Made by a program: the position numbers and the translations under genes | Source of the DNA: Dichotomocladium elegans | Taxonomy: Eukaryota > Mucoromycota > Mucoromycetes > Mucorales > Lichtheimiaceae | Reading direction: 5' to 3' | Assembly: GCA_025716815.1 (NCBI GenBank) | Contig: JAIXMN010000003.1 | Span: 1,116,001 to 1,180,000 of the forward strand | Length of the DNA stretch: 64,000 bases | Shown here: piece after piece, positions 21,357 to 33,243 of the stretch | Position numbering within the stretch: the first letter of the stretch is position 1 | Layout of the letters: each line of letters starts with the position of its first letter | Notes under the pieces: model-generated | Databases searched by the model: none | Told to the model about the DNA's origin: nothing | The model's input: only the letters and a program-made list of their open reading frames with translations

Positions 21357-23758
21357 GTTCTAAGATCTTATGGATATTTGTTGAGGAAGCCTTTATAATG
21401 ACAAACGCAATGGCGTTTGCCACACAGGAAAGACGAAAATGCGGAACAAAGGGAAAGAAAGAGCAATAGGAAACAAGAAGAGTAATTGCCCAGGAAATAG
21501 GTGACTATACGTTCGTGGGCATCCTGGGGGGGCAGTACAGCATTAACCTTTTTACGCGCCTCCTTTCCATTTATGCTATGGAATGCCAATGCCCCACCCC
21601 CAATTTGACTTGTTTCCAGCTTGGGTGTTGTGTATTCCTATCATTTTAGAAATCCCAACTTTAAGATAATTCGCATACAAAAAGGCTTGTCCTAGTAAAC
21701 AAAGCATACTATGAAACACTATACTAACAAGACCAGAGGCTTGTCGACAAGCCACCCATTGCTGCTAAATGCGAAATCTTGGTACTGCGCGTATAAATAA
21801 TTAATGACAATGGAACATAAAAAGCTTGCGTGGGCAACCAACGTGGTCCGTTCGCTTGTGTGAAATACAGGATATCAAAGAACCAAGGTGGGGCTGAGAG
21901 ACAGAAGAAGAAAATTCATATGCGGATGGAGCGAGAGAACCTATTAACCTGAGGTACAGTAATAGAATATTCCATTGCTTTGCAACAGGTTGCATGTGCA
22001 TTTTCGCATCAACCATACACAAATATCACGTAGAACATTTGGGCGATCCCCACATGAGATGTCGACGAAACCTCTGGACTCTCCCCCATCCATACAAAAA
22101 CAACAACAAAAACAAAACAATATCCCGACCCCAAGGTCCATCTCCCCAAGCTCTAATCCTCTCAGTGAGCATACCGACGTCTTTATCACGTGAAAAGCAT
22201 CGAATGAGAGACTTCTTTCTTTCTCAAGATGCAAAAGGATACGCTGATGTATTCGATACACGCTAAGCATTTTATCGATCATCAAATCTGTGCGAATGCA
22301 TCTTTGGAATTATTGGTAACTTACGCCATTTTTTCTACACGAGAAAAATTCAATATCGTTATACCATGTCTTCGACTCATAAGCCGCTCAAACCGTCACA
22401 TGCTAAGGGAGTTTACGTTGATGTGAGCGCGCTCCAAATACCTGATATTTGAAGATCGAATTACGTGCGAAGGCCATTATAGGTTTTCCAAGAGAAACGA
22501 GCACATACTTTAGCTTTTTTACTCGCAAAGGAACTAACTAGATGATCTCATTATGGTGATACGGATTAGAAATTCCATGTCGCTGTTGAGCACACTGTGG
22601 GCGGTGAAATAACTTTTCGGAGGAGCGATGGATCAGTTCTAGAAAGCAGCGAAAAGACCGACAGCACTCATCCGCAGAGTACTTACGCGAGAATTGCGCG
22701 TACGAGCAGATTAAAGCGCTCGCTTATATTCGTTTTATGGGATCAACCGATTCGATGAAGGGAAACCACGAAAACTTGCTAGTATTTTTACTTACTCGCA
22801 TTATTCTATAGGTCGAGATATAAAGCAAGCCATTCATTTCGATATATCAAGACCAAGGTTTTGATGCGACACCTACTTCTATCTCTACAACACTTGGTCT
22901 ACAGGAGCTAACGCTACCACCTCATCCTTCGGGTTAAAAAGAAACGAATTCTATCTGGATGTAATGAATAGCTGAATTATGATACATGATTTTATGAACA
23001 CAATATTCCGTCGCTGGCTTGCCCCGGATTCTCAGTCTCTCAGCAAGACACTCGGCTACATGTGTATATTTTAGTGGTTAAGAGTTATTAGATACCGCAA
23101 TAAAAAAAATGTACTGCCAGCATCAAAGGAAACATCTAAGCAATTATAGTAAGGAGCTCGTTCAAAACAGTCTAAACTGGCAGTTTTTAATCCCTTCAAG
23201 TCATACAAAAACTGGTACTTATATTCGTATAATTCCCGTGATACAATCATTCAGACAGAGGGATTAATGTATGCTGTATACCACTGGAACCATTGAAAAA
23301 ATATTAGCAGGAGATCTGGACGGGCGCCTCAGTCATTATAAGATATAAAACACGCTTTGTTTGGAAGATAGAGGCTCTTCAAAGATCATGTAAAGAAAAA
23401 AAAAGGAATCATACGTGGGGCTGGGTTACAAGGTGAAAAAGAAAAAGGATGGGTATGGAATGTGCATATGTAAATGAGAGAAATGTAAAGTGGAAGTATG
23501 TGCAAGTCGGTTATATCAATGAAATAAACCTAGTAGAAAAAAAAGGGAAAGAAAATGAAGCTGCTTTTGTGTGTGAAAGTGTGTGTATGAGTGTATATGT
23601 GTGTGATTCTTAGTGTGTGTGTTGTGTGTGTGTGTGTGTGAAACTATAGTATAAGGGACAAATATATGTAAAAAGTGAGCGGATTGGAGACATAGAAATA
23701 TAGAAACAACATTGAGATAAAGGAAGAAAGTAAGGAGAGGAAGGAAAATAAAAGCTCA
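21357..23758. other. Long intergenic region (2.4 kb), AT-rich
   Basis: No gene was recognised. Open frames are short on both strands. The right part (from about 23380) is purine-rich with GT microsatellites at 23568-23640 and is the 3' flank of the DP gene. The middle (22400-23350) has stops in all frames and reads like old non-coding or decayed sequence. Confidence 0.5.
23568..23640. repeat. Imperfect (GT)n microsatellite
   Basis: Alternating GT blocks interrupted by TATGA and ATTCTTA occupy about 70 bp, ending in a pure run of nine or so GT units. Confidence 0.9.
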
Positions 23759-25355
23759 CTATGAAGAGGTCGCAGGAACCATCTCGGGACAAGGCTGAAT
23801 GTAGATCGTGTCATCGCAAGAAGACCCAGGTCGAATAGAAAGAAGCGAATGCCATGTTTGATCTGGAATCCATGCTGCGAGCTGATCGCGCGAAAGGCAG
23901 TTCATTCCTAAGCATCGAAGAATGTCGGTATCTTCGTATATCTGTTGATCTCCTGCTGATCTCGTGGATTGTGTGATTTCGGCATTTAGGCTAAATGTCA
24001 AGATAGCAACTTTCAGCGTGACGAACCAATCAATCGTAGAGTGTTATTTTACTAACCCGTCGCTGGCAACTTCGACGTGGACATCGTCATCCGCAGCAAT
24101 AGCAAAGAATGGGAGAGAGACCTTCTTCTGGGTTGGATTCTGGTTGCGTTGATTTCTCCAGATAAGATTGCAAAGCTGCAGATGTCTGGTAAGCTTCTCG
24201 TGAATAGAACCTCGTGCTCGATTCAATGATGACAGTAATTGGGCTTGACGATGCTGCATTTAAAAAGAGTGAGGATTTAAGGTTTAGACTATAGAACAAA
24301 GTGAGAAATGAGCGGCGGTACCTCTTCTTCTTCTACGAGCTTCTGTAGTTTCAGGTATCGATCCAGCTCTGCATCAACCTCTTGGTGTTGATCTTGCTGG
24401 TATTGTTGCTGATGGACTACTGATCCGTGGTAGTGGGCAGGGATACCCAGCCATTTGATCTGCTTTTTATCCTTAGCAATGATGTTCATAGCCATAAGGA
24501 CGTTAAGTGCGTCGTAGACACGGCGACGGATGTTCTTTTGATCAAAGGAACGTTTCTACGTGTACATATGGCTGGTGAGTAAGATCTAAAGCGTCTTGGT
24601 GTATGTGTTTGTGCAGTGGTGGCGGGGGCTAGTGTTGACTTACGTCGGTATCCACGGAAGCACGAATGTCCAAGGCTAATTCGTCGGCAACCTGAAGAAA
24701 ATAAAAGTTAGTAGGTTAGGGAATGAGATGTTTTCAAACTACTCACCTCATTGTACGTGGTAACGCCTTTTTCCGCCACCTTGTCACACACTTGCTTGCT
24801 AAAATGCCGCAAGCCCTTGCTGGCGCGCGTCTCGTCGTCACGACGGCGGCTGATCAAAGGATCCTGGCATTTGCGCCGTTTGGTGATGGAGACGGGCGAA
24901 GCAGGCTCTTCTGCGCAGCGCGGACGGCCGCGCTTGATCGACGCTGGTAGCTGTTCGGATTCCATCTGACGCAGTTCCGGAGCGGAGTTGAGGATGGAAG
25001 CGATGGACCCTTTGCGGCTGGCGGAAGGCAATCGGAGCTCTTCCGTTTCTTCAGGTGGCGACGAAAGCGCGTGATTGGCCAACACGAGCGGTGGCGGTGA
25101 CGATATCAGGTTTTGCAGTGGTGGAAGGCTGAATCCATACGTAGGCAGCGCGCTGGATAATATCGGTCTTATTCCGGGGGCCAACGGCAAGTCGTCCTTG
25201 TCGAAAATGCAGCGCGAGCGAGGCTCAAAAAGCGAGGGTAGCTTTGTCGAGATAGGGGGGCTGTACAAAGGCGGCGAAGGAAGGGGCGGCGTTGGCGGAG
25301 AGGAGGCGTTGGACGAGAGAAGATGTTGGTGAAAAGGCACAAAGGCAGACGTCAT
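23759..25355 (-). CDS. Transcription factor DP (E2F dimerisation partner)
   Basis: DP proteins pair with E2F to drive G1/S genes. Multi-exon gene. Exon 1 (from ATG 25355) encodes a long Pro/Ser-rich N-terminus, a basic RRDDETRAS and [20 protein letters not shown], the start of the winged helix, followed by YNEVADELA. The next exons give [19 protein letters not shown] and [17 protein letters not shown], the DP-specific DNA-contact helix and wing. Then comes a coiled-coil dimerisation segment ([19 protein letters not shown]) and the C-terminal marked-box-like part with [10 protein letters not shown] and [16 protein letters not shown]. The RRXYD motif is intact. Exon joins around 24550-24700 were not placed to the base. 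Presence of DP with animal-type motifs fits early-diverging fungi, as Dikarya mostly lost E2F/DP. Confidence 0.92.
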
Positions 25356-27569
25356 GTTGAGGTGATAGATACGATATTGACAGAGGAGGATATACTTGAG
25401 AAAGAACGGGCAGCTGCTATTGCTGTTAGAAAGGAGAGTAAAGAAGAAGGAGCAAAAGTTTGGAAGAGCGGGTTGAATACGTTGAAGAAGTTGGTAAAGT
25501 TTTCTCGAAAGAGCAGGAAGAAAAAAGAAAAAGAATTCGAGCAGAAAAGAGGGAGGAGCAAAGAGCGATTGTTATATATAAATGTCATTTATGAAATAGT
25601 CATTTCGCGCGCGCCCTGTTGCGCACAACCCCAAGGGATACACAATGGAGCCGGCCGTTTCAGAGGTGGATCGGAATTACCTTGAATGTGCTTTCCTGCC
25701 ATCCCCTGCTGTTTGATCCAACAGCAAGTCGGGACCACGGGAGTAACATATAAAGCAATTCCATCACCAGGATCCCCGTTGCTCCCATGACTCTCGATTA
25801 GCGGCGTCCTATCTGGCCTCGGGGGGGCTCATCCGCTTGTGACAGATTTCACACGCACACAAGGCCGGTGCGATGTATGTGCCTGATTCCAAACCGATAT
25901 AAAAATACAAGCCGGTCCCCCTCCTTTGGACTTCGTTAGGATATTCCATTCTTTCGGTATATACATTGTGCACTCCGGACACCTCGGAGCTTTCGTTTCT
26001 CATTTTTTGATCAGGCAAATAAGCTTCATATGCATAGCCGGCAAAATATTTTCGTCTTTTTTTTTGCATCACTGCGGTGAAGCACCGCGCACGCGCGCAC
26101 TTTGTCACTAAGCAGGAGCCGCAGTCAACCTGGAGACCGACAGACACCCTTCTTTTTTTTTTCCGTAATCGCTTCGCTTTGTTTATCCCCAACGAAAATA
26201 AATAAAAAAAAAGTCAGAAAAAAATTGATATCAGCCTTGACAAACTGTGTCATCCGCCCTGCAGTTGTTTCTTTGTTGATGCTATGTCCACGATCTATCT
26301 CTGATTTCTTTCTTTCTTTCTTGCGTGTGGCACGCTCCCACCCGCATTCCCGTAATATCCACAAATAAAGCTGCCGTTTTTGCATATAGGCCTGGATTCT
26401 TCCATCATCTAATTCCGAACGTAATCAAGCGATTTGCTGAAGGCTGCAGGGCTTTAAAAAAAATACGACAGCAGCCAGACAACTATTCCATATTAGCGTT
26501 GCCGACCGTTTCGGAAGAGCCATCCCGCGTGAGAGAGAAGCATTCCTCCGTTTAGACCTTCTGGATCGGTGTTGGACAATGACCCGTCATTGGTAACCGT
26601 AGGTTTGGATAGCTATCCATGGACGATCCTTTCTATGGTGCTTATGTATATACTGGTCAACGCATCTGCCTTTTTATATTAGTGTACATGCGCTCATGCA
26701 GCTTATTAGTCTCGCATATATATATGTATATATATATAAGAAAACATCAGTTGTCAGCCGATAGTTCCAAATATGGATAGTTGATTGGGCATTCCAAATT
26801 TTGGCATTGGCCTTTTCTATTTAAATGTCCGATTTTCATGTTCGGGAATTGCACCCGCCCGTACATTGGTTTGTACACACGCACACACACACATACGCGC
26901 GTGCCCCACCCCCACACAATCCTCTGCGGGTATCCAAATCATGTGAAAATAACGCACCGAGCCAAAAGCTTGCCCACCCCTCACCCCCGAATCTTTGGTT
27001 GCCCACATGTATTAAGACTGTCGCCTTGGTCTGTGCGCACATTGGCTTGCCGTGTGTTATACATGTAGGAGCCATGTGTCCAAAGGGTGGACATGATATC
27101 CTCTGGATCGTAGTCAAGGGTTGGTTATGGTTGGAACTTGGGAGCAGATTGCCATGTTGAGCGAGTAGAGAGCACTTATATGTGTATGCGTGTGTGTGTA
27201 TGGGGGGAGGTGTCGGGTCTGGACTGGAAAAGGCGGAAGAAAGCAAGAGAGATAGAAAGCGCCTGGACACACAAATACAAACGAGTGGCTCGTTGTAGCG
27301 TGGTTTGGGAAAGCCCATGTCAGTGCACCTGTAAAACATTTGGGGGGTGGGGAAGTGGGTTGGTTTGAGAGTAAACCGGGGTTATGCTTTTTACAAGATG
27401 AACATGGCCCCCACCCACCCCACCCCCCTTTTCCCCCTTATTTCAGGGACTTCTGAAGTTTGAAAAAATAAACAAGTACAGACGTTTCTTTGTTATCTAA
27501 AAGAATGGGATATAATTATGAGCTATTATTCTCTCTTCTACTACTCTAATGCACTATGAGAGGAAACGT
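25356..27569. other. Long intergenic region (2.2 kb)
   Basis: No convincing gene. 25360-25600 is the pyrimidine-rich 5' leader and promoter of the DP gene (seen as a Lys/Glu-rich false frame on the + strand). An ATTTATATAAC block near 25575-25590 could be its TATA element. 26690-26740 is AT-rich with TATATATA tracts, and 26873-26900 has CA repeats. The remainder has only short, unsupported frames. Confidence 0.5.
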
Positions 27570-30208
27570 TTAATACCGCCGGTCAGGGGATCCCGTAATT
27601 TTAGTGATTGCGAAAACTCCAAGAATCACCACACCCAAGAAGGTGATGGCTGCAGGCAAGAGCATCTCTTGAGGTATCGGCAGATTGAACTCAGCAGCAG
27701 CGTCGCGCTTGTGGCGGTGGCGCTGTTGTCGGCTCTTCGGCCTAACCTCCTCGTCGCTGACAGAGCTTTGGCTGTCTGAGTCATCCGTATTGCTAACACT
27801 GTCGCGGTGCTTTGATCGTCGTCGTCTTCTGATTTCTCGAACTTCAATATCCTGCTCTACAGCCGCGATCGTGGGTCGGCTTGCGGGGACTTCCATGGTG
27901 CTCAAACCGACAGTCCCTTCTTCCTTTACAGATGATTTTGCAGCTGTTTCTGCCGCTGCCTGCGCTGCCGCTGCCTCAGCCGCTGCCTTCTGTTGCTCAG
28001 CAATTTCGTCATGAACAAAGAGTCGCACGCGATCCTGGCCTTGCTTGCGCGCCAGATCAACAGCATCCTGCAAGTCTGTATCACTTGTCATCAACACTTC
28101 ATCGTTTTCATCGTCGAGATATGAAATTTGGAGCCAGCTATCATTGTCGCTTCGGCTTCCTTCTGCTTGCTGATCCTCTTCCTCTGTACCATCGCTAACT
28201 TTGACGTATGATTGCGACAGCGAGAGGTGTTCTGCTATGATCTTTTGTCGCACAGTTTCACGCAAAGTTGCATAGCTGTTGTACTCGCAACGGAAACGGT
28301 GTGTTTTGTTGCCATAGTTGAACTTGAATGCAAAAGTGCCATTAGAATGAGAGGAAACTGTTGAGCGCGTGTCTTCCCCATTAGTAACGGAGGTATTTTC
28401 AGCGGGTGTGACCTCCAAGAATGGGTTTTGACCGGTGTATGAGCTATGGACGGAAGGACTGAGATCTGGAAGTGGGCTGACAGGTGGCTGGAACATGTGT
28501 GAGTTGGCGGCTTGAGAGAGCGAGTCCGATATGACAGAATCGTTGTCTACATGGTCGCCTCCCATCATACTGCTCCAGAATTTGTTCCCATCCCCATCAT
28601 TGCCTTCGATGCTGTTAATCTATTCATGCACAATTAGGTTTGTTATAATCTCTCCGCTTGTAAAATCTACTCGTATAAGAGTACCTGATCTAACGTCGCA
28701 TATGTTAGTCGAAGCACGTCAACGAGACCAACAATGTGTTTGTCCTCATCAATCACCGGTAGATTGAGATAGTGACCATCTAGGATTTGACCATCAGATG
28801 TCTCTATCAAGATATATCCTATCTATGATATACAATACCATGCATCTTCTTCAATGCATCCAGAATGCTAGTTGTTGGGACTGCAGTATCTGGATGAGGA
28901 GTCATTACTCGAACGACGGAGCAGGTTTCGGGTGCAAGACCGGCTGCAATGACACGCAAGACAATGTCCTTCGACTATGCATACTTGTAAGCGCGAAGTA
29001 AAGATCGCGATTCGATCTATTTAGGGCCTCATACCGTAAAAATTCCTGCCAGACCACCATGATCCATAACAAGAACGGCGGTAGTGTGGTGCTCTCTCAT
29101 TAAGGTAGCGACGTCACGGACATTTGCCTTGACGGGGACCTGGACAGGGGCCGCATTGTCCAAAACAGTAGTCAGATCGGGACAGGACATTTTCTCGCGG
29201 AGTGCGTCCATATATTGAACGAACTGGACGGGACTGTTAGCCCACTCTTTCTCGACACCCTCCAATGCGTCATATAGCTTTCGCGACGATCCGAATGCAC
29301 GTTCCATCTTATTAAGAGCTTCGTATAAACATTTTGTGATATCCAGGAGGCCGAAAATATCACCTTTTGAGATACAGACGTATCAGCCCCTTATTCGTTG
29401 TTGAGCACAAACAATTGCACTAGACATACCTTCGTCGTTACAAACAGGCTAGAATTAAAAGATGGAGAAAATTAAGAACGGAGGAACAGAGCAGGATGCA
29501 CGCATGATCAGTTGATTACCAAATGACGAAAACCACGGGACACCATCAGGTTAAGAGCATCTTGAGCAGATGTATCCGCAGTGACACACATCGGATTGCG
29601 GGTCATGATATCAGACACGGTCGTCGCTCTGCCACGAAGAAGATAAATAATCAACTCATTAAGCATCGGACGAGCCACCTTACTTTACCTGGCATCCATG
29701 TGGGTCGCAACAACTCGATAAGCAAGATCTTTAGCCTAAAAGCAGCCGTATCGTCGTGAGCAGCGAATTCGGAAGAAAATATGAAAGAAACCATCTCCCT
29801 TATACCGTGAAGATACCGCTAAGGTGTTCTCCTTCATCTACAACGAGCACACAATCGCTTCGCTTAGCTGCCATGAGCTGTGCTGCCTCCATGACGAGAA
29901 TGTTCTCTCGCACTGTGAGTGCCTGAGCAGGTCTTAATGCGGAGACAGTGCCGGCCACCTTTTTAGTATGACGAATGCGGCCAGGACCGCCTCTCTTTTT
30001 GGAGAGCTCCTGCTCGATTTTCTTGCGAATCGCCTGAGGCAGGAACGAATCAGTTTTATTCAGTGCCCATTAGACGGATTAACCTTCGTACCTCATCTTT
30101 TCTCGTTTGCCGTTGACGGCTCGACGTAGAGAGAAGATCGGAGGAAACGGTAGAGTCTAGTGCGCTTGACGGTCTTGGACGCTTGCTATGTGAAGAAACT
30201 ATCGACAT
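27570..30208 (-). CDS. CBS-PB1 domain protein with C-terminal anchor
   Basis: A fungal architecture known in S. pombe (Mug70-like). The start MSIVSSHSKRPRPSSALDST at 30208 is followed by four CBS domains spread over at least seven exons. Recognisable blocks include VSALRPAQALTVRENILVME, CVLVVDEGEHLSGIFTVKDL, VSDIMTRNPMCVTADTSAQD, TTAVLVMDHGGLAGIFTVKD and LNLPVIDEDKHIVGLVDVLR. The last exon carries the PB1 domain (FAFKFNYGNKTHRFRCEY to DRVRLFVHD, with the acidic OPCA-like YLDDENDEVLMTSDTDLQDA). It ends with an Ala-rich coil, Arg-rich and Ser-rich linkers, and a hydrophobic helix MLLPAAITFLGVVILGVFAI just before the stop. CBS pairs usually bind adenine nucleotides and PB1 mediates dimerisation; the end suggests a tail-anchored membrane protein. 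Exon edges between 28570 and 30060 are approximate. Confidence 0.9.
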
Positions 30209-30479
30209 GGCAGCTAGAAGAGAGAAGAGAGAAAGCAAAGCAGAAAAAAAAATAGCACGCACTTGTCGGGACAACGTGCCGTGATGCTGATGGTCGTACA
30301 TATCACACAAGCAAATTCTTTAATTGGATAAGCTAAACACACTAAGAAAAAGTAACTTGGCCCAGGAACCGCCGGTGTATTTTGCAATAGGCGCCATCAT
30401 AATGCAGGTATCAACGAATATTGGTTCAACATATAAAACTGTGGGCGGTATCCATATTTCTCCCTCTATAACCTTTAAC

Positions 30480-30720
30480 TTACCATCTGGCTCAGTACCC
30501 AAGGCTATTGGGGTATGCGTCTAGCGATAACTACGGCGGGTCGATGAAGGTAACTCGATATTTTAGAGATATCCTCACCGTATGGGTAAGTGCATTATCC
30601 ATTACTAAGAGACGGGCCCTTTCTACGTTAATACTCATACATCTCGTCCGTTATCGCCTTAAGGTAGACAATATGATGTACATATGCCCACTTTCCCATA
30701 TACTCTGATTGTCATGGTAG
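30480..30720 (-). mobile_element. Tc1/mariner-like transposase remnant, copy A (fragment)
   Basis: Read on the minus strand, YLKAITDEMYEY (stop) RRKGPSL followed, one frame over, by LVMDNALTHT matches the region around the second catalytic Asp of mucoralean Tc1-like transposases. It aligns with the same region of copies B (37748-37832) and C (45535-45650). Stops and frameshifts show it is dead. Its ends are not defined, and no N-terminal helix-turn-helix is seen next to it. Confidence 0.65.
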
Positions 30721-30746
30721 GTATCGTGGGCCATATATTCTTGATT

Positions 30747-33000
30747 CTACAAGACGTAACAAAGGTGATCCACGGGAATGCGTCTATGTGGTGGAGGATA
30801 ACAAGTAAATGCGGAGAGCTCAGTGTCAATGGAAGGTTTGATAATAGGCGGATAGAGATGGGAAGATAGGCAGTGGTCGTTTGGATAAACTGCAATCGAG
30901 GCATCATAAATATCAGTGGCAATCTGGGAGTAATCTGGTGCATTGAACCAACATCGCGCAGAAACAAAAGGGTATGATGGAAGCTGAAAAGAGTCCGGTG
31001 GGGCCAAGATGGGTAAGAACATCCCAACGGACTCTGGGAATTTAGATTTAAGAAGTTTCGTGAAGTCCACTGAAGAAATACAGAATTTAAAAGGCTAGGA
31101 CATTTTGCTCGCTTCTCTTTCTCACTGATAAAAGATGTAGAAGAATAAATATTTCCTTTATACTGGTTTCTCGACATAAACAAAAAAATGTGACACAATC
31201 TGTAGCTCCACACCCTGGATAAGGGAGATAGGACTCTGGCTTACTGCCCCAGCAAAAAGAATTATAGTACGCCCAATCTTTAGCATCAGACCCTTACAGC
31301 TTCAATATGTCAACCATGGGGTAAGAATATTGAGAATTGCTGCAATCGCTAAGCAGAGCTAATCTATGGGAGCAGGTCATCTACCATATATCTTGTCATG
31401 CACCATCATGTTTAGAAAATGAAGACCAACGACATGGAAGATGTTAAATAGAACCATGAAGCCTACTTATATATATTTGTAAGAAAATAATACGGGTGAA
31501 GAAAACAGATAAATCATCGAGGCCGTGCATATAAGCTGACTTATATAATAACTAGATAAATATCCATAATAAAAGCTGGGTAGCAGTGATAACGGAAGTG
31601 ATCCAACATATCTTTATTTGGAACTTTTAGTATGTCACTCTCCAACAGTTGAAATGGGTTCCTAAGGTCAGAGTTATCGATAAGCCGTTAAATAATTTGG
31701 TATATGGATTGTTTCTGTTATTTTCATTGTTAGCAATGGTATCTTTCTTTTTAAATGTAAAGACAGTCAGAGCTGCATATTCCAAAGTGACGACGACCAT
31801 TGTTTCATTGCATACTGCGTATTCGAGCATATTTGTATTAAATAAACAATTTTAGAGACCTTACATGTCACCATCAAGGTCCAATTCCAGTAATAAGTTG
31901 TTGGCAATATTTCGGGTCATGGAAGAGTTTCTAGCAGCGGCTGATGGATGTGGAGAACATTGATCCGCTCTAGAGAACTTGGTCGGTTTCACTTCACTAG
32001 CGCCGATATATTCTGAAACTCATATTAGATGAATTTGACACAAGATTCAGGAACCCGACATTTCATATCCGCCTGCGTGAGAGATATTCGCAACTATCAA
32101 CGTTGGTTGATCTACGCAGTATTCGCCACTGGTCTTAAAGAGGGCAATATTTGGAGAGACTGATGGTGCCTGAGTTGGCGTATCATATCTCCACAGTTTG
32201 CAAGGAGAAGCCTAGAAGAGGCAGAATAGTTTGATTGGTTAGATTTTAGTGTTTGACCGGAGAACCGTGCAGGCCACTGGTAGTCTTATTTATTCTGTAG
32301 GTCTTATCGGTGCATTTATACATATTGCCAAGACAACATTCATCGATGATGTCTGGACTCATAAAAACTGGTTCACCTTTTTCCGGTATTGCTGGTAGAT
32401 ATACAGCGTCAAGAAAAAGCTATAGCTTGTTATAAGGCTGCTGATAATCATAACTGCAAAATGTTTTTTCTGCAGATGTTATAAATATTCTATTGAGTGG
32501 TCACAGACAAGTTCGGCCTTGTCGGATCAACATTGTATAGATCTCGATTCCATACTATTAGGCCGTCAAGTGCTTCGTACGTTTGAGAACCAAGGTAGTA
32601 TTCTTCGCACGATCGTACTAAGCGATATTGCGAAGCCCACAAAATTCGAAATAATGTAACATCTTTACCATCTATTTCGCCTTTAAACGCTTGATGGAAT
32701 AGAGCAGGGTCGAATAAGAATCTTCATAAAGATGTAGACCCCAAAAAGGTTATTGCTCTAGATCAGTGACATGTAACCGCCTTATGCTTTATGGTTCATT
32801 TCTGCGACAAACTCCGCTCGTCTTTGTCTGAATTCCAGCCCGCTAATTTTGTGCGTTTTGGCCATCTTGTTCAACCATAGAAAGTCCCGGCAGTGATCCA
32901 GACAGAGCATGTTAAAGAGGGCTGTACTAAGTAAAAAACGTTAGTTCCATAACACTTACGCACCAAACCAATACATCGATACCAAGTAGAAATACCTCAT
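30747..33000 (-). CDS. Unrecognised secreted-type multi-exon gene, one junction unresolved
   Basis: Exon 1 (33000-32960, MRYFYLVSMYWFGA) looks like a signal sequence and has a perfect GTAAGT donor; exon 2 starts at 32926 in frame (TALFNMLCLDHCRDFLWLNK...). Further coding-quality blocks on the same strand are near 32730-32510 (VTLFRILWASQYRLVRSCEE, ALDGLIVWNRDLYN), 32390-32210, 32208-32050 (SPCKLWRYDTPTQAPSVSPN), 32010-31863 (CSPHPSAAARNSSMTRNIAN), 31470-31390 (FNIFHVVGLHFLNMMVHDKI), 31300-31205 and 31070-30750 (SARCWFNAPDYSQIATDIYD). Several junctions fit short introns of 42-46 nt. The exon 2 to exon 3 junction does not: a TAA at about 32792 precedes any usable donor, so this is either a missed splice or a pseudogene. 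Cysteine content and leader suggest a lumenal or secreted protein. I do not recognise the family. Confidence 0.45.
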
Positions 33001-33243
33001 CACTTGCTATGCTATAAGGAGCTTATCGTCCTTCGTCATTTCCTAAGGACTTAACCTGTGAGAGTGCGCTTTTTTTGAGTGGCCGACAAGCCTGTACAAC
33101 CAGCACTTGTGAGGAAAGCACAGAGATAATTTCTCTTTTTCTCCAAAAACCTACCTACTTCACGTTCAGTCATTCCTTTATCCAGATTCTTTACAAGTTC
33201 AAATTCATGAGGTGCTCGTTATCATCAGCATCATCAGCATCAT

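Noticed and set aside
22400..23350. Possible decayed transposon between the PH and DP genes
   Set aside because: Translations in all frames gave no conserved transposase or polymerase block.
25323..25685. Lys/Glu-rich plus-strand frame of 120 codons
   Set aside because: It overlaps the start and pyrimidine-rich leader of the DP gene; the reverse complement of a C/T-rich leader always looks Lys/Glu/Arg-rich.
26836..27339. Minus-strand frame of 167 codons
   Set aside because: It spans CA/GT repeats and homopurine stretches; no domain, no start context, no intron signals.
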